A stretch of 64,000 nt of DNA from Nectonema munidae (GCA_030549495.1 JAUIRK010001043.1:795001-859000), one strand, 5' to 3'. Counted from the first letter of the stretch, positions 48,301 to 58,945 are shown. Program-made: numbers and translations. The notes: generated by a model from the sequence alone, not told the origin.

Positions 48301-50836
48301 TTTAGGTGTGCAATAGAAAAATTATAGTATTTATTGATTTGTGTGTGTGTATGTTGGGAAAAATTTTATAACAAAATATTATTTCCAGATTCGACCCTAT
48401 GTTAGGCGATTGCAGAAGTGCCTTTCCAAGATTTATGCGCTGAAGATCTTAAATTTTTGTTACCTTGATTTTGAAATGATAAAGAAAAAAACATAATCTT
48501 TTCATGTTTATAATTGTTTATATCTTTGAAAATTTTGTTTCCATACTATTGTGTGTCAGATTGTTCCATATATGTCAAAAAAACGTGACCAAACTGGTTT
48601 AATTGAATAGCAACTTTAAGCCAAGATCTTTCAAGTTTTTGACGGTTTAGTAAGGAAACACAAAATACAGGCATGAATATGAGACAGAGCTTGGAAAATG
48701 AAAGCCTTTTCACTGCAATTATATAGGAAAATGATTGATTAATGTGTCATCCTCAACAATTATTATGGAAGCACTGGTACCGATTTCATCACCCCTGTCA
48801 AAGTGACTCCTCAATGCTCTCCAACAAAATCCGTTGTGAGCGTCTGCTTTCCAATTTCAGTATTGAACTGTTTAATCTCTTCCTTTTCTCACTCCTTGTG
48901 TTGATGCAAATCTTGTGATGATGATGATAATGATAATGATGAAGATGTGATGATGATGTTGCATTTTTAGTGTGTGTTTTTAAAAAAAAAACATCCACAC
49001 AAGAGGATTGATATTTTTGAAGATTGTTAGTGAGTTCTTTATTAATCCATAGATATTTAGTTAATTATTCCGAAGTTGCATATCTTTTGATTAATTACCA
49101 ATTGTTCGAATGTACAATGCATATATTTTTTAAAATTCCCTGGAAGGCCTTAACTTTGTCCTCTTTACTCTTTGCTTATAGGGTGATGTGAAGGAAGCAG
49201 ATTCTCAAAATAGGAAAATAGACAAATACTATATTGTAAACAAAATATTTGAAGCAAGAAAAAAAAGAAAAATACAAAAAACCTTCTCGAAACTTTTGAA
49301 AATCTTACCATGTATTTTAATGTTTTGAACTGCTTAGAATGAAAAATGATTTTTTATTATTTTTCATTTTTTTATTTTTGTTTTTAATAATTAAATACAT
49401 TGCATTATTTTTAGTGTGGTTGGAAAAATAAGATTTTGAAAGTTTTGAGAATACAGTAGACCCTCGTTAAGTCGAACTACATGGGGGAGAAAGGTGTCCG
49501 ACTTAACAGAAGGTCACTGCCTGCTTCCCCATGAAACACTTTACCACAAAGCCGATGCCTATTTCTGAAGCGGTATAACCACCTACCACTATCAGCAAAA
49601 TCAATAATTCGCATATGTCTAGCTAACTTTTGAGCAGCATCTTGAATAGCAATCCCACGAACTTTTACACCGCATGACCCTTACCGCTTCTTCTAAATTT
49701 CTATCCCTAGAAACTCACGTCCTTTTTCTATTTCGAAGAGAAAAAATTTTCACGACCTTCAGTCACATTGTACTTTAAAGAAAAGGCTAGGAGTTTATCT
49801 TTAGCTTTCCGAATGTCTGCCACCATTTCTTTCTTCACCTCATACGCTCTTCACAAAGACTTTTCACAGTAGCTTCAGCTTCTAATTTGCGAATAAGTCC
49901 AAGTTTCTTGGTCACTGATAGAGTCACAAGCTTTCAAGCGTTGGCTGTACGTCTTTAAGGCATTTTGCAAGAAAATATTGAAGAAAAATGGAGATGAACA
50001 CTTCAACAACTTGATATAACAACAAGAAGCTTTGGAATACCGTCAAAATTTAGAATGACCGCGAACTATCTATTGAGTAAAAAACAAATAAAATGACTGC
50101 TTGTAAGCCAAAGCGAAATTAAGAAAGTCAAAGAAAATGGCCGCTATATTGAGCCTAGGATGGCAAACATTTGTATTTTGGTTACGGTCCGACTTATCCG
50201 ATATCCGAGATCAGGGTCCGAGTTAACGAGGGTCTACTCTATTTAGGTTTATTTCGGATAATTTCGATAAAAATCATACTCACGTTATCTAAATATGAAA
50301 TTAAGTATAATAATTAATGTTGAATTAGATCAAAGCGGAAAAAATTGGCTTTAAAAAAGTTATGAACCAAATTTTTACTTTCTTTCCAAAAGGACTAATA
50401 TGAAAAAAAGATAAAAATGGAATAGAAATTGATAAGCAAATTTGGAGCTATCATTTTTCAAGCCACTTTTTTGAAATTATAAAAGGAGTAAATGAAAGGC
50501 GGAGTTTGTTCTATATGCTCCGGCATTCCGTTTAAGCTTCTGGTGAGGCCAAGATAATTTGGGAAATCTGGGACATCTCGCTGCCTTCCTATAGAAAAGT
50601 TTTAGCTTGAGGAAATGAATATGTGAATAAGATTACTTGATAACAACTTTTAGACCAATTTTTTCAGAATGAAGTTTTATCACCTCCCAAAAAGTTAGAA
50701 ATAGTTTGATCTCTTTTTTTGAGTCAAAAATGCGAAGGCACGTTTTCTGTGAGAGATCACTTCGAAGGCATGACGATGCAAAGATGCTATGCAAGTGTTC
50801 TGATACAAATCCTGAAAAGGTTTTTTTAGGCTTCAT
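39260..50836 (-). CDS. Divergent globin-like gene, three exons (minus strand)
   Basis: Exons 50637-50836, 47917-48124 and 39260-39382 join in phases 2 and 0 to give 176 residues from the ATG at 50836 (194 from an in-frame ATG at 50890). These phases match the ancestral globin introns B12.2 and G7.0. Seen: FWEVIKLHSEKIG (helix A Trp, helix B Gly), FIATNPEV with the C2 proline, KKQGSMIMNLF for helix E with Gln at E7, MFGYRNDW before the G7 junction, and LEQVLGDMVTDGVKEVF for G-H. Odd: the proximal (F8) region reads IIKQYQFKMF without His, and CD1 is Tyr rather than Phe. Heme binding is therefore doubtful unless another residue coordinates iron. All splice sites are GT-AG. The fold call is inference from spacing and pattern; function is unknown. 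The neighbour at 51407 on the plus strand is a paralogue with the same structure. Confidence 0.65.
42210..43190 (+). mobile_element. LINE remnant (Jockey-like reverse transcriptase)
   Basis: QFGFRKGYST at about 42239-42268 is the classic RT motif. FDSVYHQIILQKL follows near 42340. GSIFRPLLFSIFINGI and VFLFADDISIFVT (42577-42613) give the catalytic FADD box. Then WNDHI, LWLPHIIYSVINW and LQEKALRIIL mark the post-RT region. Pieces lie in different frames with stops. The endonuclease part is absent. It is more decayed than the 3701 copy and probably a related family. Confidence 0.78.
43207..43510 (+). repeat. SINE-like dispersed repeat, family 2, copy 2
   Basis: The more compact copy of the 7220-7567 repeat, in the opposite orientation. 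It begins CTGTGCCGGTTTTTTACCCT and ends ACAACTTAATTAATTAAT, a (TTAA)n-type tail. Confidence 0.6.
44735..45180 (+). pseudogene. Zinc-cluster protein fragment (repeat-borne, unnamed family)
   Basis: DFREHCIFCRGKLF, RHPHRWRRVVF, RTVDLGMSQKALKESFF and RNYKWAEDVRSKVL follow one another on the plus strand, and LRSKLVQLRDADDSEMDQLF occurs later in another frame. A CxxC followed by a conserved basic stretch fits a family of uncharacterised proteins that I recall as amplified in invertebrate genomes; that link is from memory and is weak. Stops after KLF and VVF show it is broken. The 69-codon minus ORF here is its shadow. Confidence 0.4.
45343..45691. mobile_element. hAT-type MITE, intact ends, perfect 8-bp duplication
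   Basis: The element 45351-45683 (333 bp) has perfect 13-bp inverted ends, CAGTGCCCGCGCT and AGCGCGGGCACTG, and identical AATATAAT duplications on both sides (45343-45350, 45684-45691). A C run lies near 45390-45406. No protein signal. It looks recent. Confidence 0.9.
47031..47204. mobile_element. hAT-type MITE, perfect 8-bp duplication
   Basis: The element 47039-47196 (158 bp) has perfect 13-bp ends CAGTGGCGTAGCC and GGCTACGCCACTG, flanked by identical AATCTTAC (47031-47038, 47197-47204). Runs of G and C fill the inside. The ends match a widespread CAGTGGCGTAGC type. Confidence 0.9.
47917..48124 (-). CDS. Globin-like gene (minus), exon 2
   Basis: The acceptor TATAAATAG precedes T|TTT ATT GCT, completing an Asn codon from exon 1; it ends DWIL before donor GTAAGC. 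69 full codons with the C2 Pro, Gln at E7 and no His at F8. Confidence 0.68.
49454..50239 (-). mobile_element. Internally deleted Tigger (pogo family) element
   Basis: CAGTAGACCCTCGTTAAGTC at 49454 and, inverted from 50239, GAGTAGACCCTCGTTAACTC; TA lies on both sides. On the minus strand part of the CENP-B-like DNA-binding domain survives: RGIAIQDAAQKLARHMRI and FADSGRWLYRF (about 49570-49680). At 786 bp it lacks the DDE domain. It lies in intron 1 of the minus globin-like gene. Confidence 0.82.
50637..50836 (-). CDS. Globin-like gene (minus), exon 1
   Basis: Start chosen at ATG 50836 (MKPKKTFSGF), which aligns with MEEKKPFT in the paralogue; an in-frame ATG at 50890 would add 18 residues. 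Ends ATC AA|GTAATC in phase 2. Contains FLTFWEVIKLHSEKIGLK, a helix A-B pattern. Confidence 0.62.
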
Positions 50837-51406
50837 AAGAAAAGGAGAGAGAGTCAGAAAGCAAGATAAGTGAGTGAATGAAGGATACACTATAAAATTT
50901 ATTTAGCTTTGATTTTGTGCTAATAATGATGATGAGTTAATGATGATGATGATGATGATCATCACATTGGTGTTTTAGATTGATGATGTTGATGAGACTC
51001 ATTTTGCTCTGATCTCTCATTGACATATCAATTTTATCAATGAATTGTAGGGAGATTGACTTAATGATGATGAGAGGTTGATTAATATATTCATGATAAT
51101 ACTGGTAATTATGTAGTGCTTGTAACATAAAATGATGATTGGTTGATTTAAGTAGTGACAGATCCTGCTTGAAATTATCACGGCTATAGCAACCGATGCA
51201 GCTTTTTATTGGAATCCAATCATTGAAAATGAGGTGTTAAATGGGTGCAAGGCACTTACATTTTGAATGACCTAAATCTTTTGCCATGTTAGCGAGAACA
51301 GTTCATTTCATTCGTACGTAAAGAGTACTATATAACTATTTCTTTCATTTAATTTTAACGCGGCATAATTTAGTTGCTTCAACCAAATAACATTTGAAAG
51401 GCTTCA
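50837..51406. promoter_or_regulatory. Short divergent intergenic region between the globin-like genes
   Basis: About 570 bp separates the two ATGs (about 515 if the longer minus start is used). CTATATAACT (TATATAA at 51329-51335) lies about 70 bp upstream of the plus ATG. On the minus side TAAATAAATTTTATAG lies around 50891-50906. A (GAT)n run sits at about 50941-50959. A shared bidirectional promoter is an inference from distance. Confidence 0.4.
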
Positions 51407-51618
51407 ATGGGGGGTCAGTGGAGCAGAAGTGAGATGGAAGAGAAAAAACCGTTCACACTGAGAAATCTAACAACAGATTGCAGTACCTTTTCTTTTATCC
51501 AGAAGGTTGGAAGTGAATCTGCCCTCACAAATAATTATTTGCCACAAACAACCTTTCTCAAATGGTTCAGAATCCTTGAAAGTGAATTAGATGGCTTATC
51601 TTGCAAAGCTTTAATAAG
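51407..51618 (+). CDS. Globin-like gene (plus), exon 1
   Basis: ATG 51407, 70 codons plus two bases, donor AAG|GTGAGT. The N-terminal extension before the helix A Trp is about 52 residues. Confidence 0.6.
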
Positions 51619-54600
51619 GTGAGTATTTTAGAGGGGTAGATAAAAAATGATATTCTCATCACTTGTTTTGCATTGCACTGATACAAGATGCTTCCCAGCT
51701 GAAGCATTTCGTACACAAATACGACATTTCGCAGCCAAAATTTTACGTAAACCGTGGGTACGAAACCACCATTTTAGTTGGATTGCGCGCTTCTTTATTT
51801 AAAATAAATTTCATCATTTAAATGAAATAAATTTGAACAAATAATAATTATGATAAAGTATTTTTGCCGTTCAATGTTTAACGAGTGTGCAAAAAAAATT
51901 GTAATTTTTCATCCACTGTTATATACTTTATTTTTGTGGACGAACTTCCAGCATTCTTCCAGCCATTTGAGGAGCCGCCTCCCAAGAAATGAAAATCGCT
52001 TGCTTTGAATATAAAAATTCCATTGAAAAGTAAAGTGGAGACTATTTCTTCAAAATTCTTCTCTTCAAAGAGAAATCACAAAATAGCGACAAGATTTTGT
52101 CGAAAACTAAAATGAGATTTCGTCAACAATTTTAAATTCGCCTTTTTTCATTTTGAATTCGTCCTTTTTCATTTTAAATTGGTCTTTTTTATTTTATATT
52201 ATTCTAAGTTTTTATTTTGATTTTATTAATTTTTATTTCAAATGCTTCTGTTTGTATTTGGAATTTGTTTTTTTCATTTTGATTTCGTTTTTGAATTACA
52301 CATTTTTTTAAAATTCCTTTGAAAAGAATTAACAACTATTTTCGTTCAAAAATATATTTTTGTGTTTAGCAAGATAATTTGAACAAATTTTTACGGGGGC
52401 GTGAGTAAGGTTCGTTAGATACTGCGTTTCGAAAACTCAAGGTGTTGGGTTCGATCCCGCAGGCATCAGGCCTACTTTCCTCATAGCTCGATACAAGCAA
52501 AGCAATTATGCCTTTTCGATGAAAACACCCCACGGTACCTCTACCTTTTAAGCTGTGCAAGCCATAAATGTTTCCAAGCTCATTAAAGTATTTATAGTGA
52601 ATTATTCAATAAGTTCTTTGTTTATTTTAGTTTCAGGAAAAATAAATAAAAAGTTAGATATTTATTTTGACTACACGTGAGCTAAAAAAAGAGTAAATGC
52701 TCTAGAAATGATCTATACAAAGAGCTGAACGTTGCTAATTCTATCGTGATTACGCACCCAAAAGCCCTGAAAAATATATATTCATTGATGAGTCAGTCTG
52801 GCTTCAATTTCCACCTCTCTTTGGAAGAGCAAAGTTTGGGCAGAGATCTAGTATAGTTGTTCCTTATTTCAGTGGTCGAAACGTAACCCTTATTACTGCC
52901 ATTAATTATAACAAAATGTGATGCGTTCAAAACGTTTTGCAAATTCTACTCGTAACAGTGAAACATTTCTTGTAAGTATGGAAGTTGAATGTGCTTTTTG
53001 AACAGTACCTCAGAATACAAAAACTCTTGGCTAATTTTGGATAGTGGTGCAATTCCTACAAAGCAACCATAAAAAATCTTAGTCTCCAAGCCAACAAATA
53101 TAGAGTGGTTTTTTTAATAGAGAATATTTTCTCTATTTTAAAGTCAAATATGAAAGAAAAGTTGACTTCACGCAAAAGTAAATCATCCAAGACAATATTG
53201 AGAGCTCTTTTGAAGGAGTTAACAGAAATTGCTATCTATATATGCTCTACAATTTAACATTGACCTTAACAGGTGAAGCATATAATTCTAAAAAATTTCA
53301 GTTTCAATTAGCTATTTCAGTTTCTAATTTTTTGTACATCAAGTTTTTCAAAAGGGGTTTTTGTAGATACTTCATTTTTAGTAAAGATAAGTATTATTGC
53401 AAAAAAGTGAAAATGGTATATACTATGGTATACACGCACCATATGTATTATTTATTTATGCTTATTCACTTTCATAGAATTAGTTTTTTTGTGCGTAGAA
53501 TATCCTTACAAAAGAACACTTTTAATTTTTTTTTAAATTTTTGATATTTGAATCCATTCTAATAACAAAGGGAATCTTATTCCATACTTTTATTGCTGAG
53601 TTAAAAAATCCTAGAGATCAAATAAGATTAGATATCTTAATCGAATATGCGAATAGTGAAATTTAAAATGAAAATAAGAAAATTTAATAAGGGAACCAAA
53701 AATTTCAAAATAAAAAAGTGCAAATTCTTTCTTGCATTTTTGCAATAGGATTACACATATGCGCGAAATAATATTTTCAGGAGAGGTTTCATTTCTTTCC
53801 AGGCAATCTTAATCCCGCTCCTTAATGACTGTTTGTTTTAAATTAATTAAAAATCTCACTCAAATTTATTCATAGCTGTAATTTTGCATCTTTTTCCACT
53901 TTTGACCAGATTGATTCAATGGATGTAAGCGTTGAAGAGTAAGGCTAGAACAAGGAAATTATTTTTCTTTTAATTCATTTCCTAAAAAAACGCCTTCTTA
54001 AACCACAATGACAAGAAGCACAACAACAATATTTTAATCACATGTTTCAAAACTGACTAATTTGAACAATTTATAAGGCCTTCCATAGCATCTTCTTTTT
54101 TAAAAGGAACATGCTTATTTTATAATAATCCAAGATTACTTATATCTCCAATTAAATGAATGGTAGCTCCTTTTGCAACGGCTAATCCACAATTCCATTT
54201 TAATTTTTTTGACTTTGAAAATATAGAAGCTTTTTAAGAAATATTTTCTCTCTCGCTCGCGGGTAGCCTTCTTTAACCCATTTACGGCCAATGTTCCTAT
54301 TTTGGAACATAAGTAATTTCATCTTCGTCTGCTTTTTTCAATGACTTTGAATATAAATCGTCTGCGTTTTTTTAGATATCGTCTGCTTTGCTTGGCCTTA
54401 AATGGGTAAAAGTAAATAATTTGCAGTCTAAGGGATTAGAAGTTGTTTGTTTACTGAGAGGAAGCTTAAATTTAGTCTCTATTTCTTCTACTAGTAATCC
54501 TACAATTTTTTTGAATTAATTTTATCATATAAATTTCACGTTCACTCACATTTTGTTGTATCTATTGATACGAGAAACTTTATTTAAGTTCAAAACAAGA

Positions 54601-56767
54601 AAAAGACACAAAAGTAATTGCACACACACATTAAAAAGGGTGCTGATGCACACAACGTTCTTTTAGTCTTCCATGATAGGTATTGACTTGCTTGATTTTC
54701 TACCAGAGAGGGTAGGGTGGGAATTGAGTAGCGAGAACAGGAAAAACAAAAAAAGTGAGGAGATGGGCATAGCGCGTGTTTTTATACCCCTTTCTCTCCC
54801 TTATTATTTACCCCTCTTCTTTTATCTTCTTTCCACTTTGAAATACCCATCTATAAGAAGTTGATAGAGGAATATTCAATTATTTAGCGATATTACGCCA
54901 ATATATACTTTTGTTTTTGTATTAGCCCTTTCTTTTCTTTCTTCATGAGTTTTTTTTGGCATTTTGTATAATTAAAAAGAGCAGTAAGCAAAACGCGAAT
55001 TCAAGAGATTTCGTAACCAAGTTATTCCGTAGCCAAGTCATTTCGAAACTAAATTCGTCATTTCGTAGGAGAAAATTAGAAAAAAAACTTGGAGTGTCAT
55101 GGACCGCAAAAATCGAACAATGCGAAATGAATTAATAAAAGTATACTTAAATTTTTTTAACACAATTTTTTTATTGGGTTTTCTTATTCTCATTTTGAAG
55201 TTTGAGAAAATAAATTTTACATAAAGTATTCATAATTTTAACTTTTATAATTTCAAAGAGATAGTCAAAATTGAACTTGAAATACGTGCTAGGCTTAACT
55301 CTTGTATTATTTTTGGGAATAATAGGCTGCCACATCTACGTTGAATTCTAGCACTGCAGAGTAACAACTCTCTTAAGCAGTATCACAAATATACGCAGTC
55401 CTCTTCCTAAGCAAGGTCATTTGGAACGCCCCTTAAAAACTTTCTAGATACGACCATACACCCCACCCTCTCTCCACTTTTTTTTTAAGAAATCATAAAA
55501 AGGTTTTTATTTCAAATAGTTTCCTTTTCCATGTAATTTTTTTCATTTTTTATCTTTCTTGCATTTTTTATATTCCATAAATTGGGGTGAGGGGAGGGGA
55601 GGGGCTTCTGCAGACGCTCATGGAGGATTATCCTGGAGAAATTCCTGGATGGAAAGGATTACCAGGATGTTCTATATCCTGGAGGAGATGTAAGGAAAGG
55701 ATTTCTCACTAAAAATTCATTTTATATTCTCTAAAATACCATTTTTTCAAACAAAACAAGTGATCTATCGCTGAGTATATCTTCGATATTCGATCCTAAG
55801 AATATTAAAGAGTATTAAGACTTTAAGCTACAAGTTTTTGAAAACTATTGGTCTACTTTCTTTTACAATTCATTTCTTGAGAAACTGGTGAAACACTTCT
55901 TCTAAAAGGGTTAAAAAATAAAAGATAGACTAAAAAGGCAGGCGATCAGTAGGTCTTAAAATAAAGAAAAATAGAGCGGAAAATCAGTTGATCAGTGCGC
56001 GTCTTCAACCCTCAATTTATTATCAGACAAAGCAGACCACTTTATTGTATTTCTATTGATTTGAGTCAAAAATTGTACATCGTTGACTGTTCATTTTTCA
56101 ATCATCTGATAACAAATTGATGGCATTTTGACTCTTTGCCGAATTGTCTTTTGCCAGGTTAAGGAGGTAGCCTTTTTTCCATCCACTTTAATCTGGCAAC
56201 TTTTATTTGCATATCCAGTAACACTTTGCGAACGAATGTGACACTAGTGTCCCTAGAAGAGAAAATCGTCGGATTTAAAGGTATTAAATTCCATTGAAAA
56301 AGAAAGGAGATTATTAGTTTTAAAAATTGTGGTCATCAAAGCGTTAGAAGTATACTTTGGTCAAATTAAAGCCAGTTAACCCTTCAAAATTTTTTTAAAT
56401 AATAATTTTTTTTCTTTTTTAATTATAAAAATTTGTTTTTTTTTTTTTTTTTTTTTTTTTTGGGTCAATAAATAAGCCGTGTGAATACCTGCAGGATGAT
56501 CAGTTATGGAGCCTAAAATTTCAAAGATTTATGCTGAAGACATATCTAATTTTTAGCTTATTTGAAAAGAACGAAGCCATCCACAAATGTTTAGTCAAAA
56601 ATAACATTAACAATAAGGTGGCGTTATGCTTCTACGCAAAAGTGTTCATGGATTTTTTAAAGAAAACACTGTATATGGGTACAGAAGGTGAGGTGAAGAA
56701 TAACGTTAGAAAAATGGGAATGCATCACAAAACAAATATTGCTGACTTCAACAAAGATTTTTTCACG
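51407..56767 (+). CDS. Divergent globin-like gene, partial (plus strand)
   Basis: Exons 51407-51618 and 56557-56767 join in phase 2 to give 141 residues and end in phase 0, where globin exon 3 would begin. That exon was not found before the window ends. MGGQWS at the start fits an N-myristoylation site. KWFRILESELDG gives the helix A Trp and helix B Gly. SLFEKNEAIHKCL aligns with the B-C corner but lacks the C2 proline and CD1 Phe. FYAKVFMDFL matches helix E with Tyr at E7. RKMGMHHKTN places a His at F8, so proximal heme ligation is possible. Both splice sites of intron 1 are good (AAG|GTGAGT and ATTTTTAG). Inference: an atypical intracellular globin paralogous to the minus gene, with different key residues. 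Confidence 0.58.
52395..52549 (+). repeat. tRNA-derived SINE, family 1, copy 7
   Basis: GGGGGCGTGAGTAAGGTTCG, GGGTTCGATCCCGC, then an extra GGCAT relative to other copies, CATCAGGCCTACTTTCCTC, and CACGGTACCTCTACC. Confidence 0.82.
52735..53245 (+). mobile_element. Tc1/mariner-superfamily transposase remnant
   Basis: FIDESVWLQFP (first Asp) and GRAKFGQRSSIVVPYFSGRN are followed by VTLITAINYN, then LDSGAIPT (second Asp position) and IENIFSILKSNMKEKLTSRK (third acidic position). The order and spacing match DDE_3-type Tc1/mariner domains. The reading frame changes and stops lie between blocks. No terminal repeats recognised. Decayed fragment in intron 1 of the plus globin-like gene. Confidence 0.75.
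54273..54409. mobile_element. piggyBac-type MITE, older copy
   Basis: An inverted full-length match to 38881-39018, including TTTTGGAACATAAGTAATTT and AAGCAGACGA-type words. The left end TTAACCCATTTA is intact; the right end reads GGGTAAAA, so its TTAA has decayed. Confidence 0.78.
56557..56767 (+). CDS. Globin-like gene (plus), exon 2
   Basis: The acceptor CTAATTTTTAG precedes C|TTA TTT GAA, completing Ser from exon 1; it ends DFFT before donor GTAAGT, 70 codons plus one base. An upstream in-frame ATG at 56531 lies in the intron. An alternative acceptor at 56494 (CTGCAG) is in phase 0 and does not fit exon 1. Confidence 0.6.
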
Positions 56768-57286
56768 GTAAGTACAGGTAACTTTTGTATTTTCTAATAA
56801 TAATAATAACACCACTTTATTGTAAATGAAAGATATAAAATTTCGTGAAATTATTTTGAACTGAATGTTTAAAGCACAACATTTTAAAGGAAATCCCAGG
56901 CTTGAAGACAAAGGGAGAATGATTCGATCGAGATGTTCATTCAAAAAAATTCTGACCAAAAAGTATTTAATTTCGATTACAAATGGTCCAAAAAATAATG
57001 AAACTAAATACATTAACAACCATTTTAGGAAAAAATATCTTTAGTTAAGTTCTTTAAAAAAATTTATAAGTAAAAGAAGCATCTGAATTAACAAAGTATT
57101 TAACAAGCTTGTGTTACTTATAAAAAACATAACATAAAATTTTTGGTAACTTGTAAGCCAAACACGCAATTAAACACACAGGCAAATAAAATAGAAAATA
57201 ACTTATAAATACCAAAATGCCTTTTCGCGTTTACGATATTTATTAGTGCTTTGCCAAGACAATGCGTGAAACGTGTCTGAGAAGAG

Positions 57287-57549
57287 CAGTGGCGGATCTA
57301 GAAATTTCTTATAGGAGGTGGGGGAATCTATTTAAATTTTGGCAATTTTGCTAAAAGTCTTCAGAGAATAGGACAGCTGTATTATGTCTTTTGGAATTCG
57401 ACTTGTCATATCGTTGATATAAACGTAATCAAATACAAACAAGTATTCTTTTAGAAAAAAGCAAAATTAGTAAGGGTAATTTTCAAAGCCATTTTTCATA
57501 GGGGGGGGGGGGAGGCTAGGCCCACGAGACCCTCATGGATCCGTCACTG
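57287..57549. mobile_element. hAT-type MITE, older
   Basis: CAGTGGCGGATCTA at the left, TGGATCCGTCACTG at the right (12 of 14 paired). The 8-bp flanks GAGAAGAG and GGACAGAG agree at five positions, so the duplication has decayed. A G run lies near 57499-57512. Non-coding. Confidence 0.65.
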
Positions 57550-58824
57550 GGACAGAGTATTAAATATATTAAATTTGAAAGTGAAAATTCAAATAATAGG
57601 ACAAAGTTCTTAGTCTTTTTTGAGGATTTTTGCTCAGTAGTAAATATATTTACTTCGCGGAATTTCACATTTACAATTTAGTTGCTTAAAAGGTCCAATT
57701 ATTTTGAATGGATATACATTTGCTTTTATCGTTAAAGTTACACCAATCTAAGAATAGTTTTCAGCATTTTTTAGAACTTTATTTCTAAAGGATATAAAAA
57801 TCTGGTGCCGAAGGTGGCCCATTAAAATTAGTGATAAAATAAAGAGATGCACACTAAAATAAATAATCCCCGTATAGAATCGGATTAGAATAATTATTTT
57901 GTACGACTACATCTCGTAAAAGGCGATTTAGTGTCACACTTTCACCATCTTTTCAATGCTCATTTTTCTAACATACTTATGTACAAACACCCCTTCCCCT
58001 ATTTCACGATTATAAGCAGCACTCTTCGTTATTATATCTTCTAACTTTCCTTCATACTACACTAATCTCTCACATTTGCACTGTCTACACTCTCTCCATC
58101 ACTCTTTGCCTCAACCTACATCGATTTCTCCCGCATATGTTTGAAAAAGCGGACTGTCGTCGAAAAGTTACATTTTTAAAAATTTGTGCTCAATAAATTA
58201 TTTATTTTAGTGCGCACCTCTTTAATTTATTTCTAAAGATACTTACCTCATCCCCAAGAAATCAGTATCATGGAAGAAACATTCATAGTATTAATCTTAA
58301 ATAATATTCCTTCGATTAAAATTATATATCTCTAAAAAGTATCTTAATCCAAATTAATCTTTTGTCAGAATCAAAAATGTCTATTTCCCTATTCCTCCAT
58401 AGACAAGAAAGAGAAAACAAGGAAGAAGAAATTGAATAGTTCTATACGATAGAGGAAGAAAGAAAGAAAGTTTTTTCAAACAAACAAGAGAAAAACGATA
58501 TAGAGAACAAGTGTATAATTGCAATTAGAAAGAGGAAATGTTTTAAATAGAAATTCTTAATAAGAATAAGGTGATGTTTGAAGCTAAATATCAAAGCCTT
58601 TTGAGGCAGCTTGGTGATATATAACCAATCAATAAAACTATACTTTAAATATCTTTATAAAAGCAACGCTAAAGATGAATCTTCAATAGTATACGGTAAA
58701 AATTAGAAGAAAAAACAACAAGAAAGATTTATTCGGCTCAAATCAACTTTATGGGAAGCAAAAGTGTAAAGTTTGTATAGTGTGAAGTGATTTCGTGTTT
58801 ATGGCAACTTTAATTCCACCTCGT

Positions 58825-58945
58825 TTCTTTAATTTCACCTTAGGTCAGTGGCTGTGAGCTTGATTGGTAAGTGGAGCATGGACAGATTTTCTTTAATTTG
58901 ACCTCCGGTCAGTGGCTTTGAGCTTGATTGGTAAGTAAAGCATGG
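58825..58945 (+). repeat. Short tandem duplication
   Basis: The unit with GGTCAGTGGCT and GAGCTTGATTGGTAAGT (about 62 bp) occurs twice in a row. Confidence 0.6.

Noticed and set aside
48798-48998. First exon of the minus globin-like gene (SQRILLESIEESL resembles helix A)
   Set aside because: An in-frame stop follows, the distance to exon 2 residues is too short, the frame runs into a (GAT)n repeat, and a far better phase-2 exon with Trp and Gly lies at 50637-50836.
56657-57019. A 120-codon minus-strand ORF
   Set aside because: Shadow of the plus-strand globin-like exon 2 and its flanks; no motif of its own.
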